Positions 1 to 9,237 are shown, counted from the first letter of the stretch. The stretch: 64,000 nucleotides of DNA from Leucobacter sp. PH1c (GCF_000633415.1 NZ_AYMV01000007.1:1-64000); one strand, 5' to 3'. Numbers and translations: made by a program. Notes: a model not told the origin generated them from the sequence alone.

Positions 1-24
1 ATCCGGGCCGCTGTGCGTTCGGGG

Positions 25-261
25 TTACTCGTTGCCGAGCTTGCCGTCGATGTTGTCGCGGACTTCCTGAATCTTGTCCGCGTGGCTGCCGCCGCTGATC
101 TTGTTGGCGAGGTCCGCGGCACCGTCGAGGATCTTGTCGCTGATCGACTCAGCCTGCTCGCTCTTCAGCGCCTCGCTGACCTTGTCGGCGTTCTCCTTCG
201 CGAACTCCCCCACCTTGCCGGCGGCCTCGGACGCCTTCTTGCCCAGTTCTTCGATACCCAT
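25..261 (-). CDS. Small helical protein, MT0933-like antitoxin family
   Basis: This encodes 78 residues, rich in Ala, Lys, Glu and Ser, predicted as amphipathic helices without a membrane segment or Cys. Composition and the MGIEELGKKA start resemble the actinobacterial MT0933/Rv0909 antitoxin-like family. A GTG two codons earlier (267) is in frame, but AAGGAG lies five bases before the ATG at 261, so I chose the ATG. No partner toxin of the SRPBCC type is visible on the inner side; the outer side is beyond the window. CsbD-like or YtxH-like stress proteins have a similar look, so the family name is tentative. Confidence 0.6.
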   Translation of the reverse strand: MGIEELGKKASEAAGKVGEFAKENADKVSEALKSEQAESISDKILDGAADLANKISGGSHADKIQEVRDNIDGKLGNE

Positions 262-561
262 CTTCACTCCTTGGAGTCGAGGTGCAGCCGCGGATTCGGC
301 ATGCTGGTGACAGTATGCCCGGTTTGCGTCTACCCGGAAAGGTCTGTGCGAAAAAATGACGCCCCGCGCGGGGTCGCTCGCTCAGCGCGCGCTGCACCGG
401 GTGCGTCCCGCAGCGCCCGCGCCGCCGCACGCCGCCGCACGCAGCCGCACACACCGAGCATCGCGAGGCGAGAAAGTGCGTGACGCGGGGCCGGATCCGC
501 GCGAGACTGGGGGCGCGGGGCGGAATGCGCCGCCCGCAGCGGTCCCGGACGAGGAGGCCCC
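262..561. other. Intergenic region without a visible gene
   Basis: These 300 bases separate two divergent genes. The reading frames crossing it are Arg/Ala-rich frames typical of random high-GC DNA. It must hold the promoters of both neighbours, but I see no clear -10/-35 pair or repeat. Confidence 0.5.
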
Positions 562-927
562 ATGTCAGCCATCACCCCCATCGGCGTCCTGTCGAGTGTC
601 GTGCTCGATTGCCCGGATCCCCAGGCGCTCGCCGAGTTCTACCGCGCCGTGCTCGGCGGCGTCCTCGAACCGGATGACGACGACTGGGTCGATCTAATTC
701 TCCCGGGCGGCGGGCTCCGCATCGGTTTCCAGCGGGCACCCGAGTACGCGCCTCCCGTGTGGCCGGGCGACGACGGCGCCCAGCAGTCCCACCTTGACAT
801 CGCGGTCGGGGATCTGGATCTCGCCCAGCGCCGGCTGCTCGACGCGGGGGCGCGCCTCGTCGACGCGGAACCCACGTTCCGCGTGTACCTCGACCCCGTG
901 GGGCACCCGTTCTGCACCATCCACTAG
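562..927 (+). CDS. VOC family (glyoxalase-like) protein
   Basis: The 121-residue product has one vicinal-oxygen-chelate module. It opens with the usual beta strand (VLDCPDP), followed by the ALAEFYRAVLGG helix, a central HLDIAV strand and a C-terminal DPVGHPFCTIH strand, the pattern of the small Glyoxalase_6 group. Such proteins work as dimers, bind a metal in some members, and range from glyoxalases and dioxygenases to resistance proteins, so no substrate can be named. GAGGAGG sits a few bases before the ATG and fixes the start. It stands alone, convergent with the PemK-like gene 15 bases downstream. Confidence 0.85.
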   Translation: MSAITPIGVLSSVVLDCPDPQALAEFYRAVLGGVLEPDDDDWVDLILPGGGLRIGFQRAPEYAPPVWPGDDGAQQSHLDIAVGDLDLAQRRLLDAGARLVDAEPTFRVYLDPVGHPFCTIH

Positions 928-942
928 GCGCGGCACGCGGGC

Positions 943-1554
943 TCAGTTGCGGCGGTGCTCCCGCAGCACGGCCGCAACGGCGGGATCGAAGCGCTCGCGC
1001 GGGAGCACCGTGCCCTCGCGGCGCATGCCGTCGTGCGTCACCCGGAGCAGGCGCTCCGGGGAGAGGAAGCTCTCACGGCCCTGGCTGTCCCACGGGCCCC
1101 GGCCGATCGACACGAAGCCGCGGTGCTGCTTCGTGCTGAGGTAGCAGCCGACGGTCGCGTCGTCGTCGATGCGGGCGATGATGAGCACGGGGCGATCCTT
1201 GCCGCGCCCGTCATTCTCGACGTAGGGCACCCACGTCCAGACGATCTCGCCCGGATCGGGATCGCCGTCGGGCTGCGGAGCGTAGCTCGGAGCGATTCCG
1301 CGCAGTTCGTCGGGGCGCAGGTCGCGCGTGGCGCCGGGCCCGAACTGACCGGGGCTTCCCGCGTCCGGATCCACCGCGGCTCCCCGCTGCGTCTGCGGGC
1401 GCGACGGCTTCGCCGCACTCGTGCGTCGCCCGGGAGCCTGCCCCGAGGAGCGCGGGGTTCCCGGGGACGAGCTCTTCGACTTCCGGGATGCCAGTAGGAA
1501 GGCATCGACGAACGAGCGGAAGAACTCCGCCCATCCTCCGGAAGCGCCGCTCAC
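943..1554 (-). CDS. PemK/MazF-like protein translationally coupled to zapE
   Basis: About 203 residues. The first ~100 are Ser/Pro/Arg/Ala-rich and probably disordered after a short hydrophobic stretch (WAEFFRSFVDAFLL). The last ~100 form a PemK/MazF-like barrel: GEIVWTWVPY, KDRPVLIIAR and GCYLSTKQH correspond to the core strands of that RNase fold. The GTG start overlaps the zapE stop as GTGA, so the two are probably co-translated. No antitoxin gene adjoins it, so it is more likely a housekeeping RNA-binding or RNase-like relative than a plasmid-type toxin; that is inference. The reading frame stays open upstream inside zapE, so the start is chosen by the overlap. Confidence 0.75.
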   Translation of the reverse strand: MSGASGGWAEFFRSFVDAFLLASRKSKSSSPGTPRSSGQAPGRRTSAAKPSRPQTQRGAAVDPDAGSPGQFGPGATRDLRPDELRGIAPSYAPQPDGDPDPGEIVWTWVPYVENDGRGKDRPVLIIARIDDDATVGCYLSTKQHRGFVSIGRGPWDSQGRESFLSPERLLRVTHDGMRREGTVLPRERFDPAVAAVLREHRRN

Positions 1555-2618
1555 GCCGCGGTCTCGCTCGCGGTCAGCGCGTTCAGGCGCGAGATGCAGC
1601 GGAGGTACTTCTTGCGGTAGCCGCCGTCGATCATCCCGCCGCCGAAGATCGAGGTGAGCGAGAGGCCCGTGGCGCGGATCGGGATCTGCGCGTCGTAGAC
1701 CCGGTCGATGAAGGCGACGAAGCGGAGCGCGGCCGACTGATCGGTGAGTTCCGAGACGTCGCGGAGGCCGATGCACTGCACGCCGCCGAGCAGCCCCGAG
1801 TACGCGGAGGGGTGCACCGTGGCCAGATGGTCGATCAGCTCGGAGAAGCTGTCGTCGGTCATGCGGTCGCCCGCGGCCGCGACGTCGGCGAGCGCGAAGC
1901 GGTAGGCGTCCTCCGAGAGCACGCGTGCGTCGCCCTCGATGTCGCGCTGGCGGTAGTCCACGCCGTCGATCCGGATCGTGCGGAAGCGGTCGGACATCGC
2001 CTGAATCTCGCGCATGAAGTCGGAGGCGGCGAAGCGGCCCTCGCCGAGGGCGTTCGGGGGCGTGTTCGAGGTCGCCACGATCTTCGATCCCGACGAGGTC
2101 AGATCGCCGATGAGGCGGGTCATGAGCATCGTGTCGCCCGGATCGTCGAGCTCGAACTCGTCGATGCAGATGAGCTTCGCGCCCTGCAGCACACCGACCG
2201 CGCCCGAGTAGCCGAGCGCGCCGACGAGTGCGGTGTACTCGATGAACGTGCCGAAGTACTTGCGGCCCGCTGTCGCGTGCCAGGTGGCTGCCAGGAGGTG
2301 GGTCTTGCCCACGCCGAAGCCGCCGTCGAGGTAGACACCGGGCTTCGTGGGGGCGGGCGCCTCCGCGGGCTTCTTCCGGCCGAAGCCGAAGAAGCCGCCA
2401 CCGCCGGATCGCTGCGCGGCCTTCGCCGGGCCCGCGAACGAGCGCAGGAGATCCCGGGCCTCCGCCTGCGACGGATAGTCGGCGTCCGGGCGGTACGAGT
2501 CGAAGGACGCGTGATCGAACTGGGGCGGCGGAACGAGGGTCGCGACGAGTTCGGTTCCGGAAACGCTCGGGCGCCGGTCTACCAGGCGGGCGGCGCTGTG
2601 CTGCTTGTCAGAGGACAT
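1551..2618 (-). CDS. zapE: Cell division protein ZapE (AFG1-like AAA ATPase)
   Basis: 355 residues of the ZapE/AFG1 P-loop ATPase family. Walker A is GGFGVGKTH (about 99-107), Walker B is LICIDEF (149-155), and the conserved ATSNTPP follows. ZapE in proteobacteria binds FtsZ and affects ring stability; the actinobacterial role is less certain. A Gly-rich insert (about 71-80, GGGGFFGFGRKK) precedes Walker A. The start is ten bases after the stop of the alpha/beta hydrolase gene and the stop overlaps the PemK-like start, so all three minus-strand genes look like one operon. Confidence 0.9.
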   Translation of the reverse strand: MSSDKQHSAARLVDRRPSVSGTELVATLVPPPQFDHASFDSYRPDADYPSQAEARDLLRSFAGPAKAAQRSGGGGFFGFGRKKPAEAPAPTKPGVYLDGGFGVGKTHLLAATWHATAGRKYFGTFIEYTALVGALGYSGAVGVLQGAKLICIDEFELDDPGDTMLMTRLIGDLTSSGSKIVATSNTPPNALGEGRFAASDFMREIQAMSDRFRTIRIDGVDYRQRDIEGDARVLSEDAYRFALADVAAAGDRMTDDSFSELIDHLATVHPSAYSGLLGGVQCIGLRDVSELTDQSAALRFVAFIDRVYDAQIPIRATGLSLTSIFGGGMIDGGYRKKYLRCISRLNALTASETAA

Positions 2619-2628
2619 CGGAGTCAGT

Positions 2629-3864
2629 CTAGCCCTTCGCGGCGGGCCAGGCGCGCTCGGGCAGCTCGCCCCGCCAGCCCGGTCGCGGGAGCGCGCGGAC
2701 GAACGCCTCGGTGGCCGCTTCCCACCCCTCGGGATCCGTATTCCAGATCTTCACGTGCTCCCCCGCCTCGCTGAGGCGGAGCTGCACGAGGTCGGGCCGC
2801 GCCGCTGCGAGCCGCTCGGCGCCGGAGCTCGGAACGAACGAGTCGCCGCGGCTCGCGTGGATGAGCGCGGGCACGGTCAGCGCCGCGGCGACCCGCTCGG
2901 GGGCGATGCTCTCGAAGTCGAGCCCGCCGGGCTCCCCCGCGGCGACGAGGTCGCGGTCGAGGAGCGCGATGCCGACCTCCGCGAAGGGCCGCGGGACGCG
3001 GCTGAGCCCCGCCTGGTGGCGCAGGAGCTCCGGCCAGTCGATCGCGGGCGAGTCGAGCACGAGGCCGTCGACGGCCGCCGCGAACGGTCCCCGCGTTGCG
3101 GAGCGGAGCACGGCGGTGCCGCCCATCGACCAGCCCACGAGGGTGATGCGCTCGGCACCCCGGCGCACGGCCTCGGCGAGTGCGGCGTCCACGTCGCGGC
3201 TCTCGGCGATCCCGATCCCGTAGCGGCCCCGCTCCCCCGCGGGGGCACCCGGATCGTTGCGGTAGGAGATGACGAGGCTCGTGATGCCGGCGCGCGCGAG
3301 GGGCGCCACGCCGCGGAGCGTCTCCGCGGGCAGGGCGCCCCGGCCGTGCACGTGCACCGCCCAGCGGCCGCGTGCCGCGCGTCGCACGCGACGGGGGTGG
3401 ATGATCCAGGCCTCGGCGGGGCCGAGCTCGGTCGGGTACTCGATCCGCTCCGTGCGGAGCCCGGTCTCCTCCGGTTCCGTGAACCACCATCCCGTCAGGC
3501 GGGCTTCGACGCCCGGGCGGAGCGTGCCGCGGGGGACGTCGAGCACCTCGCGCCGCGCCGCGCCGTCCGCGACGCCCAGCACCGCGCCGACGCGGGCGTG
3601 CCCGGCGCCGTCGTCGAAGAGGAGCGAGTACCGGCCGGGGAGCGTCGCTTGCGCGCCCCGCAGTACGACGACGAGGCGGTCGCCCTCCCGCTCCACCCGC
3701 GCGACGGTGACGGCGCTCCCCGGTGCCCGCTCTGGCGTCACGAGCACGCGGGCGAGGGCGGCTCCCCCGATTCCGAGCGCCGCGGCGCCGGCTGCGGCTC
3801 CCGCGGCGGCGATCCCCGCTCCGATTCCGAGTGCGCGCCCGAGCGTGCGCTGCCAGTTCTGCAT
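2629..3864 (-). CDS. Alpha/beta hydrolase, membrane-anchored
   Basis: 411 residues. Residues 8-40 are an Ala/Gly hydrophobic stretch that should act as membrane anchor or uncleaved signal. The C-terminal half is an alpha/beta hydrolase: the nucleophile elbow GWSMGG puts Ser at 246, SRGDSFVP gives the acid Asp341, and GEH gives His370. The ~120 residues between anchor and hydrolase core are beta-rich and unassigned. The substrate is unknown; lipase, esterase or peptidase are all possible. It is the first gene of the hydrolase-zapE-pemK group and is divergent from the DUF3000 gene. Confidence 0.85.
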   Translation of the reverse strand: MQNWQRTLGRALGIGAGIAAAGAAAGAAALGIGGAALARVLVTPERAPGSAVTVARVEREGDRLVVVLRGAQATLPGRYSLLFDDGAGHARVGAVLGVADGAARREVLDVPRGTLRPGVEARLTGWWFTEPEETGLRTERIEYPTELGPAEAWIIHPRRVRRAARGRWAVHVHGRGALPAETLRGVAPLARAGITSLVISYRNDPGAPAGERGRYGIGIAESRDVDAALAEAVRRGAERITLVGWSMGGTAVLRSATRGPFAAAVDGLVLDSPAIDWPELLRHQAGLSRVPRPFAEVGIALLDRDLVAAGEPGGLDFESIAPERVAAALTVPALIHASRGDSFVPSSGAERLAAARPDLVQLRLSEAGEHVKIWNTDPEGWEAATEAFVRALPRPGWRGELPERAWPAAKG

Positions 3865-3932
3865 CGTCCGTCCTCACGTCGGTGATCCGACGGAACCCGG
3901 CGTGGCTCCGCGGGATGGTTCACAGGAAACTC

Positions 3933-3938
3933 TAGTGT
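3933..3938 (+). promoter_or_regulatory. -10 hexamer TAGTGT, leaderless start
   Basis: TAGTGT is followed by seven bases and then the GTG at 3946, so transcription should begin at or next to the start codon of the DUF3000 gene, which has no Shine-Dalgarno sequence. Confidence 0.5.
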
Positions 3939-3945
3939 CACGAGT

Positions 3946-4569
3946 GTGATGGCAAAGATCGGCGGGACCTCGATCGCGTTCGGCGTCGCAGCGGAGCAGC
4001 TGCGGCACGCGCGACTGCGCAGCGAGCTCGTGGTGCAGGAGATTCCGGCTCCCGAGCGGATCGCCCCCGAGTCGATCGCGCTTGCCGCGGGCATCGTGCG
4101 CGGCCCGCGCCGCGACGCCGACCAGGCCGCGGCGCTCGAGTCCGCCTACGGTGCGGGGCGCATCGTGCTCATGCGCGATCCCGAGTCCGCCGCCGAGTGG
4201 GGCGGCCCGTTCCGCATCGTCTGCTTTGCGCACGCGCCGCTCGAGCTCGAGATCGGCGTCGACCCGTTCATCTCGGACGTCGCGTGGTCATGGCTCGTCG
4301 ATGCGCTGGACTCGCGCGGCGCCGAGTACACCTCGCTCTCCGGCACCGCGACGAAGACCCTCTCCACCGGGTTCGGTACGCTGGAGTCGAGGGGCGATGC
4401 CGCTCAGATCGAGCTGCGTGCCTCATGGACGCCGCTCGGAGCCGATTTCACCGCGCACGCGGAGGCCTGGTCGGAGCTGCTCTGCCTGCTCGCCGGGCTC
4501 CCCCACGCGGAGGGGATCGACTCGATCGCGGCGCGACGGGCGCGCCCGACACCCGAGGGAGCCGAGTAG
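3946..4569 (+). CDS. DUF3000 domain protein
   Basis: 207 residues, soluble, matching the actinobacterial DUF3000 family in length and in motifs such as FRIVCFAHAPLE and DVAWSWL. No enzymatic motif is recognised and the function is unknown. GTG (3946) and ATG (3949) are adjacent; the GTG fits the leaderless promoter spacing. The family lies directly upstream of RNase D in many actinobacteria, and here only three bases separate the two genes, implying one transcript. Confidence 0.85.
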   Translation: MMAKIGGTSIAFGVAAEQLRHARLRSELVVQEIPAPERIAPESIALAAGIVRGPRRDADQAAALESAYGAGRIVLMRDPESAAEWGGPFRIVCFAHAPLELEIGVDPFISDVAWSWLVDALDSRGAEYTSLSGTATKTLSTGFGTLESRGDAAQIELRASWTPLGADFTAHAEAWSELLCLLAGLPHAEGIDSIAARRARPTPEGAE

Positions 4570-4572
4570 AGC

Positions 4573-5754
4573 GTGGTTGAACAGTCGGAACTTGAGACCA
4601 ACTGGTCGCTGATCACCGACGATGCGGGGCTTCGGCGCGCCGCCGAACTGCTCGCCGCGGCGACGGGGCCCGTCGGCGTCGACGCCGAGCGCGCGTCCGG
4701 CTTCACCTACGGCTCCGAGGCCTACCTCGTGCAGGTGTTCCGGCGCGGCGCTGGGCCCTTCCTCTTCGACCCCACGGGGATCGAGGATTTCGGCCCGCTC
4801 GCCGACGTGCTGCGCGGCGAGGAGTGGGTGCTGCACGCGGCGAGCCAGGACATCCCCTGCCTCTCCGAGCTGGGACTGCACCCCGACCGGCTCTTCGACA
4901 CCGAGCTCGCGGCGCGTCTGCTCGGCTACGAGCGCGTGGGGCTCGGCGCGATCGTCGAATCGCTGCTCGGCATCCACCTGGAGAAGGCGCACTCCGCGGC
5001 CGACTGGTCGCAGCGCCCGCTGCCCGAGTCGTGGCTCGACTATGCCGCGTTCGACGTGGCGCTGCTGCCGGATCTGCGCGACGCGGTCGAGCGCGACCTT
5101 GTGGCGCAGGGCAAAGAGGAGTTCGCCGCGCAGGAGTTCGAGGCGGCTCGGGTGCGCCAGCCGAAGCCCAAGAACCCGGAGCCGTGGCGGAAGCTGTCCG
5201 GCGGGCACGCGCTGAAGAATCCCCGCAGCCTCGCGCTCGCGCGTGAGCTCTGGCAGGCCCGCGACGAACTCGCGCGCGAGCGCGACGTCTCCCCCGGACG
5301 GCTGATCCCGGACTCCTCGGTCGTCGCCGCCGCGGTGGCGAACCCGCGTTCGAAGGGCGACCTCGCCCGACTCGCGAACTTCAAGGGGCGCGCGAGCCGC
5401 ACCGAGATCGACCGCTGGTGGCGGGCGATCCTCGTGGGCAAGACGACGGAGGATCTGCCCGGCGCGAAGCCGCGCGACCCGGATGCGATCCCGCACCACC
5501 GGGGCTGGGCGCAGCGCCACCCGGAGGCCGCGGAGCGACTCACGGCGGCGCGCGCGATCGTGGAGACCGAGGCGGAGCGCCAGGGCATCCCGATCGAGAA
5601 CCTGCTGACGCCGGATCACCTCCGCCGCCTGGCGTGGCGCCCGCCCGCCGACCGTTCCCCCGAGGGCATTGCACTCCGTCTCACTGAGCTCGGCGCCCGG
5701 CCCTGGCAGGTTGGAATAGTCGCACCAATGCTGGCCCCCGTTTTTGTAGACTAA
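4573..5754 (+). CDS. rnd: Ribonuclease D-like 3'-5' exonuclease with HRDC domain
   Basis: 393 residues. The N-terminal DEDDy exonuclease carries Asp37 and Glu39 in GVDAER, Asp93 in HAASQD, and Tyr157/Asp161 in the YAAFD motif, so all metal-binding acids are present. An HRDC domain follows (about 210-290, KNPRSLALARELWQARDELA onward) and contributes to RNA binding. RNase D trims tRNA and other stable RNA 3' ends. The GTG start lies three bases after the DUF3000 stop. A weak hairpin (TCCGCG/CGCGGA, 5765-5782) follows the stop codon. Confidence 0.92.
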   Translation: MVEQSELETNWSLITDDAGLRRAAELLAAATGPVGVDAERASGFTYGSEAYLVQVFRRGAGPFLFDPTGIEDFGPLADVLRGEEWVLHAASQDIPCLSELGLHPDRLFDTELAARLLGYERVGLGAIVESLLGIHLEKAHSAADWSQRPLPESWLDYAAFDVALLPDLRDAVERDLVAQGKEEFAAQEFEAARVRQPKPKNPEPWRKLSGGHALKNPRSLALARELWQARDELARERDVSPGRLIPDSSVVAAAVANPRSKGDLARLANFKGRASRTEIDRWWRAILVGKTTEDLPGAKPRDPDAIPHHRGWAQRHPEAAERLTAARAIVETEAERQGIPIENLLTPDHLRRLAWRPPADRSPEGIALRLTELGARPWQVGIVAPMLAPVFVD

Positions 5755-5871
5755 CGCTAAGTTCTCCGCGGATTTTCGCGGAAATCGGGGGGATCGCCCA
5801 CCGCCTCTGTCGGCTTTGAGACTCCGTCTCTACTATGGTGGAAGACCGATCACATACCTGATGGAGGCGAA

Positions 5872-7074
5872 GTGGCCGCAATGAGAGAAGTCGTGTTCGT
5901 CGATGGGGTGCGCACCCCCTTCGGACGCGCTGGTGACAAGGGCATGTACGCGGGAACGCGCGCCGACGACCTCGCGGTCAAGGCGCTGCAGGGACTGCTC
6001 GCGCGAAACGAGGCGCTCCCCCTCGACCGCATCGACGACGTGGGCATCGCGGCGACCTCCCAGCAGGGCGACCAGGGCCTCACCCTCGGGCGCACGGTCT
6101 CGATCCTCGCGGGCCTCCCGCTCAGCGTTCCGGGCTTCGCGCTCGATCGCATGTGCGCCGGCGCGCTCACGGTTGCGTCGTTCATGGGCGCCGCGATCGG
6201 CTCGGGGCAGTACGACGTCGCCATCGCTGGCGGCGTGGAGCACATGGGCCGCCACCCGCTCGGCCTCGACGCGGATCCGAACCCCCGCTTCGTCGCGGAG
6301 AAGCTCGTCAGCCCCGATGCCCTCAACATGGGCCTCACCGCGGAGCGCCTGCACGATCGCTTCCCCGCCCTCACGAAGGAGCGCGCGGACCGCTTCGGCA
6401 TGCTCAGCCAGCACAAGGTCCAGGCGGCGTACGACCGCGGCGACATCCAGGCGGACCTCGTGCCCGTCGCGACGCGCTCGGCCGCGGGCTGGGGCCTCGC
6501 CACCGAGGACGAGGGCCGTCGCCCGGAGACCACCATGGAGGGCCTCGCCGGGCTGAAGACCCCGTTCCGCCCGCACGGGCGGGTCACCGCCGGAACCTCC
6601 TCGCCGCTCACGGACGGCGCGACGATGTCGCTCCTCGCCGGTGCGGACACGGCGCGCGAGCTTGGTCTCGGCGCGAAGATGAAGCTCGTGGGCTTCGGCT
6701 TCGCGGGCGTCGAGCCCGAGGTGATGGGCCTCGGCCCCGTCCCCTCGACGGAGAAGGCGCTGAAGCGCGCCGGGCTCACGATCGCGGACATCGGCCTCTT
6801 CGAGCTCAACGAGGCCTTCGCCGTACAGGTGCTCTCGTTCCTCGACCACTTCGGGATCGATGACGAGGATCCCCGGGTGAACCCGTGGGGCGGCGCGATC
6901 GCGCTCGGCCACCCCCTCGCGGCCTCGGGCGTGCGCCTCATGATCCAGCTCGCCCGTCAGTTCGAGCAGCGCCCCGATGTGCGCTACGGCATCACCGCGA
7001 TGTGCGTCGGCCTCGGCCAGGGCGGCACCGCCATCTGGGAGAATCCTCACTTCACCGGCAAGAAGGGCAAGTAA
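5872..7074 (+). CDS. Thiolase (acetyl-CoA acyltransferase)
   Basis: 400 residues of the thiolase superfamily. The acyl-accepting Cys95 lies in DRMCAGAL, His347 in GHPLAASG and the second catalytic Cys378 in AMCVGLGQGG, all intact. It should carry out the last thiolytic step of beta-oxidation with the product of the next gene, six bases downstream. The GTG start is preceded by GGAGG four bases away; an in-frame ATG at 5881 is too far from that site. It corresponds to the FadA-type partner of a FadB-type multifunctional protein. Confidence 0.93.
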   Translation: MAAMREVVFVDGVRTPFGRAGDKGMYAGTRADDLAVKALQGLLARNEALPLDRIDDVGIAATSQQGDQGLTLGRTVSILAGLPLSVPGFALDRMCAGALTVASFMGAAIGSGQYDVAIAGGVEHMGRHPLGLDADPNPRFVAEKLVSPDALNMGLTAERLHDRFPALTKERADRFGMLSQHKVQAAYDRGDIQADLVPVATRSAAGWGLATEDEGRRPETTMEGLAGLKTPFRPHGRVTAGTSSPLTDGATMSLLAGADTARELGLGAKMKLVGFGFAGVEPEVMGLGPVPSTEKALKRAGLTIADIGLFELNEAFAVQVLSFLDHFGIDDEDPRVNPWGGAIALGHPLAASGVRLMIQLARQFEQRPDVRYGITAMCVGLGQGGTAIWENPHFTGKKGK

Positions 7075-7080
7075 CCCGCT

Positions 7081-9216
7081 ATGACTGACTACACCGGCAT
7101 CGACTTCGCGCCGCTCCTCGCCGCCGCGGACGACGAGGTCATCACCGAGATGTTCGTGCGCGACGTCGCGCTCCCCTCGGGCGGCACGCTCGCGCTCATT
7201 ACGATGGACAACGGGCGCGACCACACCCGCCCGAACACGCTCGGCCCGCGCACGCTGGAGCGGCTGAACGCGGTGCTCGACGAGCTGACCGCGCGCGCGT
7301 CCGCCGGCGAGATCACCGCGGCGGGCATCACCGGCAAGCCGTTCATCTTCGCCGCGGGCGCCGATCTCTCCAAGGTCTCGACGCTCGCGACCCGCGAGAA
7401 CGCGCGTCTGATGGCCCAGTACGGGCACTTCGTGCTCGGCAAGCTCGGCACGCTCGGAGTGCCTTCCTTCGCGTTCGTCAACGGGCTCGCTCTCGGCGGG
7501 GCGATGGAGATTGCCCTGCACTGCGACTACCGCACCGTCGACGCCTCCGCCGCGGCGCTCGCGTTCCCCGAGGTCTTCCTCGGCATCATCCCGGGCTGGG
7601 GCGGCGCGACGATCGTGCCGAACCTGATCGGGATCGAGCGCGCGCTCGAGGTGATCGTCTCGAACCCGCTGAAGAACAACCGCATGCTGAAGCCGAAGCA
7701 GGCGGCCGAGATGGGGCTCTTCGACGCGCTCTTCGGCTCCGCGAGCTTCCTCGAGGAGTCGCTCGGCTGGGCCGACGGCGTGCTCTCGGGCGCGACCAAG
7801 GTCGAGCGGCCGAACGTGCCGGGCAAGCTGGAGCGGCTCACCAAGTGGCCCGCCGCGATCAAGATCGCCCGGGACACGCTGAAGGCGCGCATCGGCACCG
7901 CTGCGAAGGCGCCCTACGCCGCGCTGGATCTGCTCAGCGCCGCGAAGGACAACGATCGTCAGCGCGGCTTCGAGCGCGAGGACGAGGCGCTCACCGAGCT
8001 CATCTCGGGTGATCAGTTCGTCGCGTCGATCTACGCTTTCGACCTCGTGCAGAAGCGCGCGAAGCGCCCCGCGGGTGCCCCCGACAAGGCACTCGCGAAG
8101 CCCGTTCAGAAGGTCGGCGTGATCGGCGCTGGGCTCATGGCGAGCCAGTTCGCGCTCCTCTTCGCGCGGAAGCTCCGCGTCCCCGTGCTCATCACCGACC
8201 TCGACCAGGGGCGCGTCGACAAGGGCCTCGACTACATCCGAGGCGAGATCGACAAGCTCCACGAGAAGGGCCGGCTCTCCGCGGACGACGCGAACCAGGT
8301 CAAGGCGCTCGTGAGCGGCACGACGGACAAGACGCTGTTCGCGGACTGCGACTGGGTGATCGAGGCCGTATTCGAGGAACTGGGCGTGAAGCAGCAGGTG
8401 TTCGCGGAGATCGAGCCGATCATCTCGGAGACCGCGATCATCGCGACGAACACCTCTTCGCTGTCGGTCGAGGAGATCGGCTCGAAGCTCGCGCACCCCG
8501 AGCGCCTCGTCGGCTTCCACTTCTTCAACCCCGTCGCGGTCATGCCGCTGATCGAGGTCGTGAAGACGCCGGCGACGGACGACGCCTCGCTCGCGACCGC
8601 GATGGTGACGGCCCGAAAGCTCGGCAAGAGCGCCGTGATCACGGCGGATCGTCCCGGCTTCGTGGTGAACCGCCTGCTCGCGAAGGTGATGGGCGAGGCC
8701 GCCCGGGCACTCGACGAGGGCACTCCCCTGCCCGTGGTCGAGCGCGCGCTCGCGCCGATCGGGCTCCCCATGGGGCCGTTCGAGCTCATCGATCTCGTGG
8801 GCTGGAAGGTCGCCGCGCACGTGCAGGACACGATGGTCGGTGCCTTCCCCGAGCGCTTCTACGCCTCGCCGAACCTCCACGCACTCGCCGAGGTCGAGGC
8901 GCCGCTCGTGAAGTCCAAGCAGGGCAAGGTCGAGGACCTTTCGAAGGCGGGGCGGAAGGCCGTGCAGCTCGGCTCGCACGCCGTGACCGAGGAGGAGATC
9001 CTCCGCCGGGTCGAGGACGAGCTCGCGGGCGAGATCCGGATCATGCTCGACGAGCAGGTCGTCCACGCCGCCGAGGATATCGACCTGTGCCTCATCCTGG
9101 GCGCGGGCTGGCCGTTCCAGGCGGGCGGGGCGACGCCGTACCTCGACCGCGCGGGCGCGAGCGAGCGCGTGTTCGGCTCGACGTTCCACGACCCGCGGAT
9201 CGCGGCGGCCGGCTGA
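7081..9216 (+). CDS. Multifunctional enoyl-CoA hydratase / 3-hydroxyacyl-CoA dehydrogenase
   Basis: 711 residues, FadB/FadJ-like. The N-terminal crotonase part (about 20-200) has Glu143 in LGGAMEIAL and Glu164 in FPEVFLG as hydratase acids. The dehydrogenase part begins with the NAD-binding GAGLMA loop (349-354) and has catalytic His480 in GFHFFNP; the C-terminal dimerisation domain follows. It converts 2-enoyl-CoA to 3-ketoacyl-CoA, which the upstream thiolase cleaves. The third glycine of the Rossmann loop is Ala, a change I take as tolerated. It ends convergently against dxs. Confidence 0.93.
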   Translation: MTDYTGIDFAPLLAAADDEVITEMFVRDVALPSGGTLALITMDNGRDHTRPNTLGPRTLERLNAVLDELTARASAGEITAAGITGKPFIFAAGADLSKVSTLATRENARLMAQYGHFVLGKLGTLGVPSFAFVNGLALGGAMEIALHCDYRTVDASAAALAFPEVFLGIIPGWGGATIVPNLIGIERALEVIVSNPLKNNRMLKPKQAAEMGLFDALFGSASFLEESLGWADGVLSGATKVERPNVPGKLERLTKWPAAIKIARDTLKARIGTAAKAPYAALDLLSAAKDNDRQRGFEREDEALTELISGDQFVASIYAFDLVQKRAKRPAGAPDKALAKPVQKVGVIGAGLMASQFALLFARKLRVPVLITDLDQGRVDKGLDYIRGEIDKLHEKGRLSADDANQVKALVSGTTDKTLFADCDWVIEAVFEELGVKQQVFAEIEPIISETAIIATNTSSLSVEEIGSKLAHPERLVGFHFFNPVAVMPLIEVVKTPATDDASLATAMVTARKLGKSAVITADRPGFVVNRLLAKVMGEAARALDEGTPLPVVERALAPIGLPMGPFELIDLVGWKVAAHVQDTMVGAFPERFYASPNLHALAEVEAPLVKSKQGKVEDLSKAGRKAVQLGSHAVTEEEILRRVEDELAGEIRIMLDEQVVHAAEDIDLCLILGAGWPFQAGGATPYLDRAGASERVFGSTFHDPRIAAAG

Positions 9217-9237
9217 TCGTCGCGCATGTAACGCTTG

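Noticed and set aside
25-261. A toxin-antitoxin locus at the left edge
   Set aside because: Only an MT0933-like small protein is visible; no toxin partner lies on the inner side, so a functional pair cannot be claimed from this window.
349-354. Loss of a Rossmann glycine (GAGLMA) in the beta-oxidation protein as a sign of inactivation (residues 349-354 of the gene at 7081)
   Set aside because: All catalytic residues remain and the alanine seems tolerated in related sequences, so I treat the enzyme as active. The coordinates given here are residue numbers.
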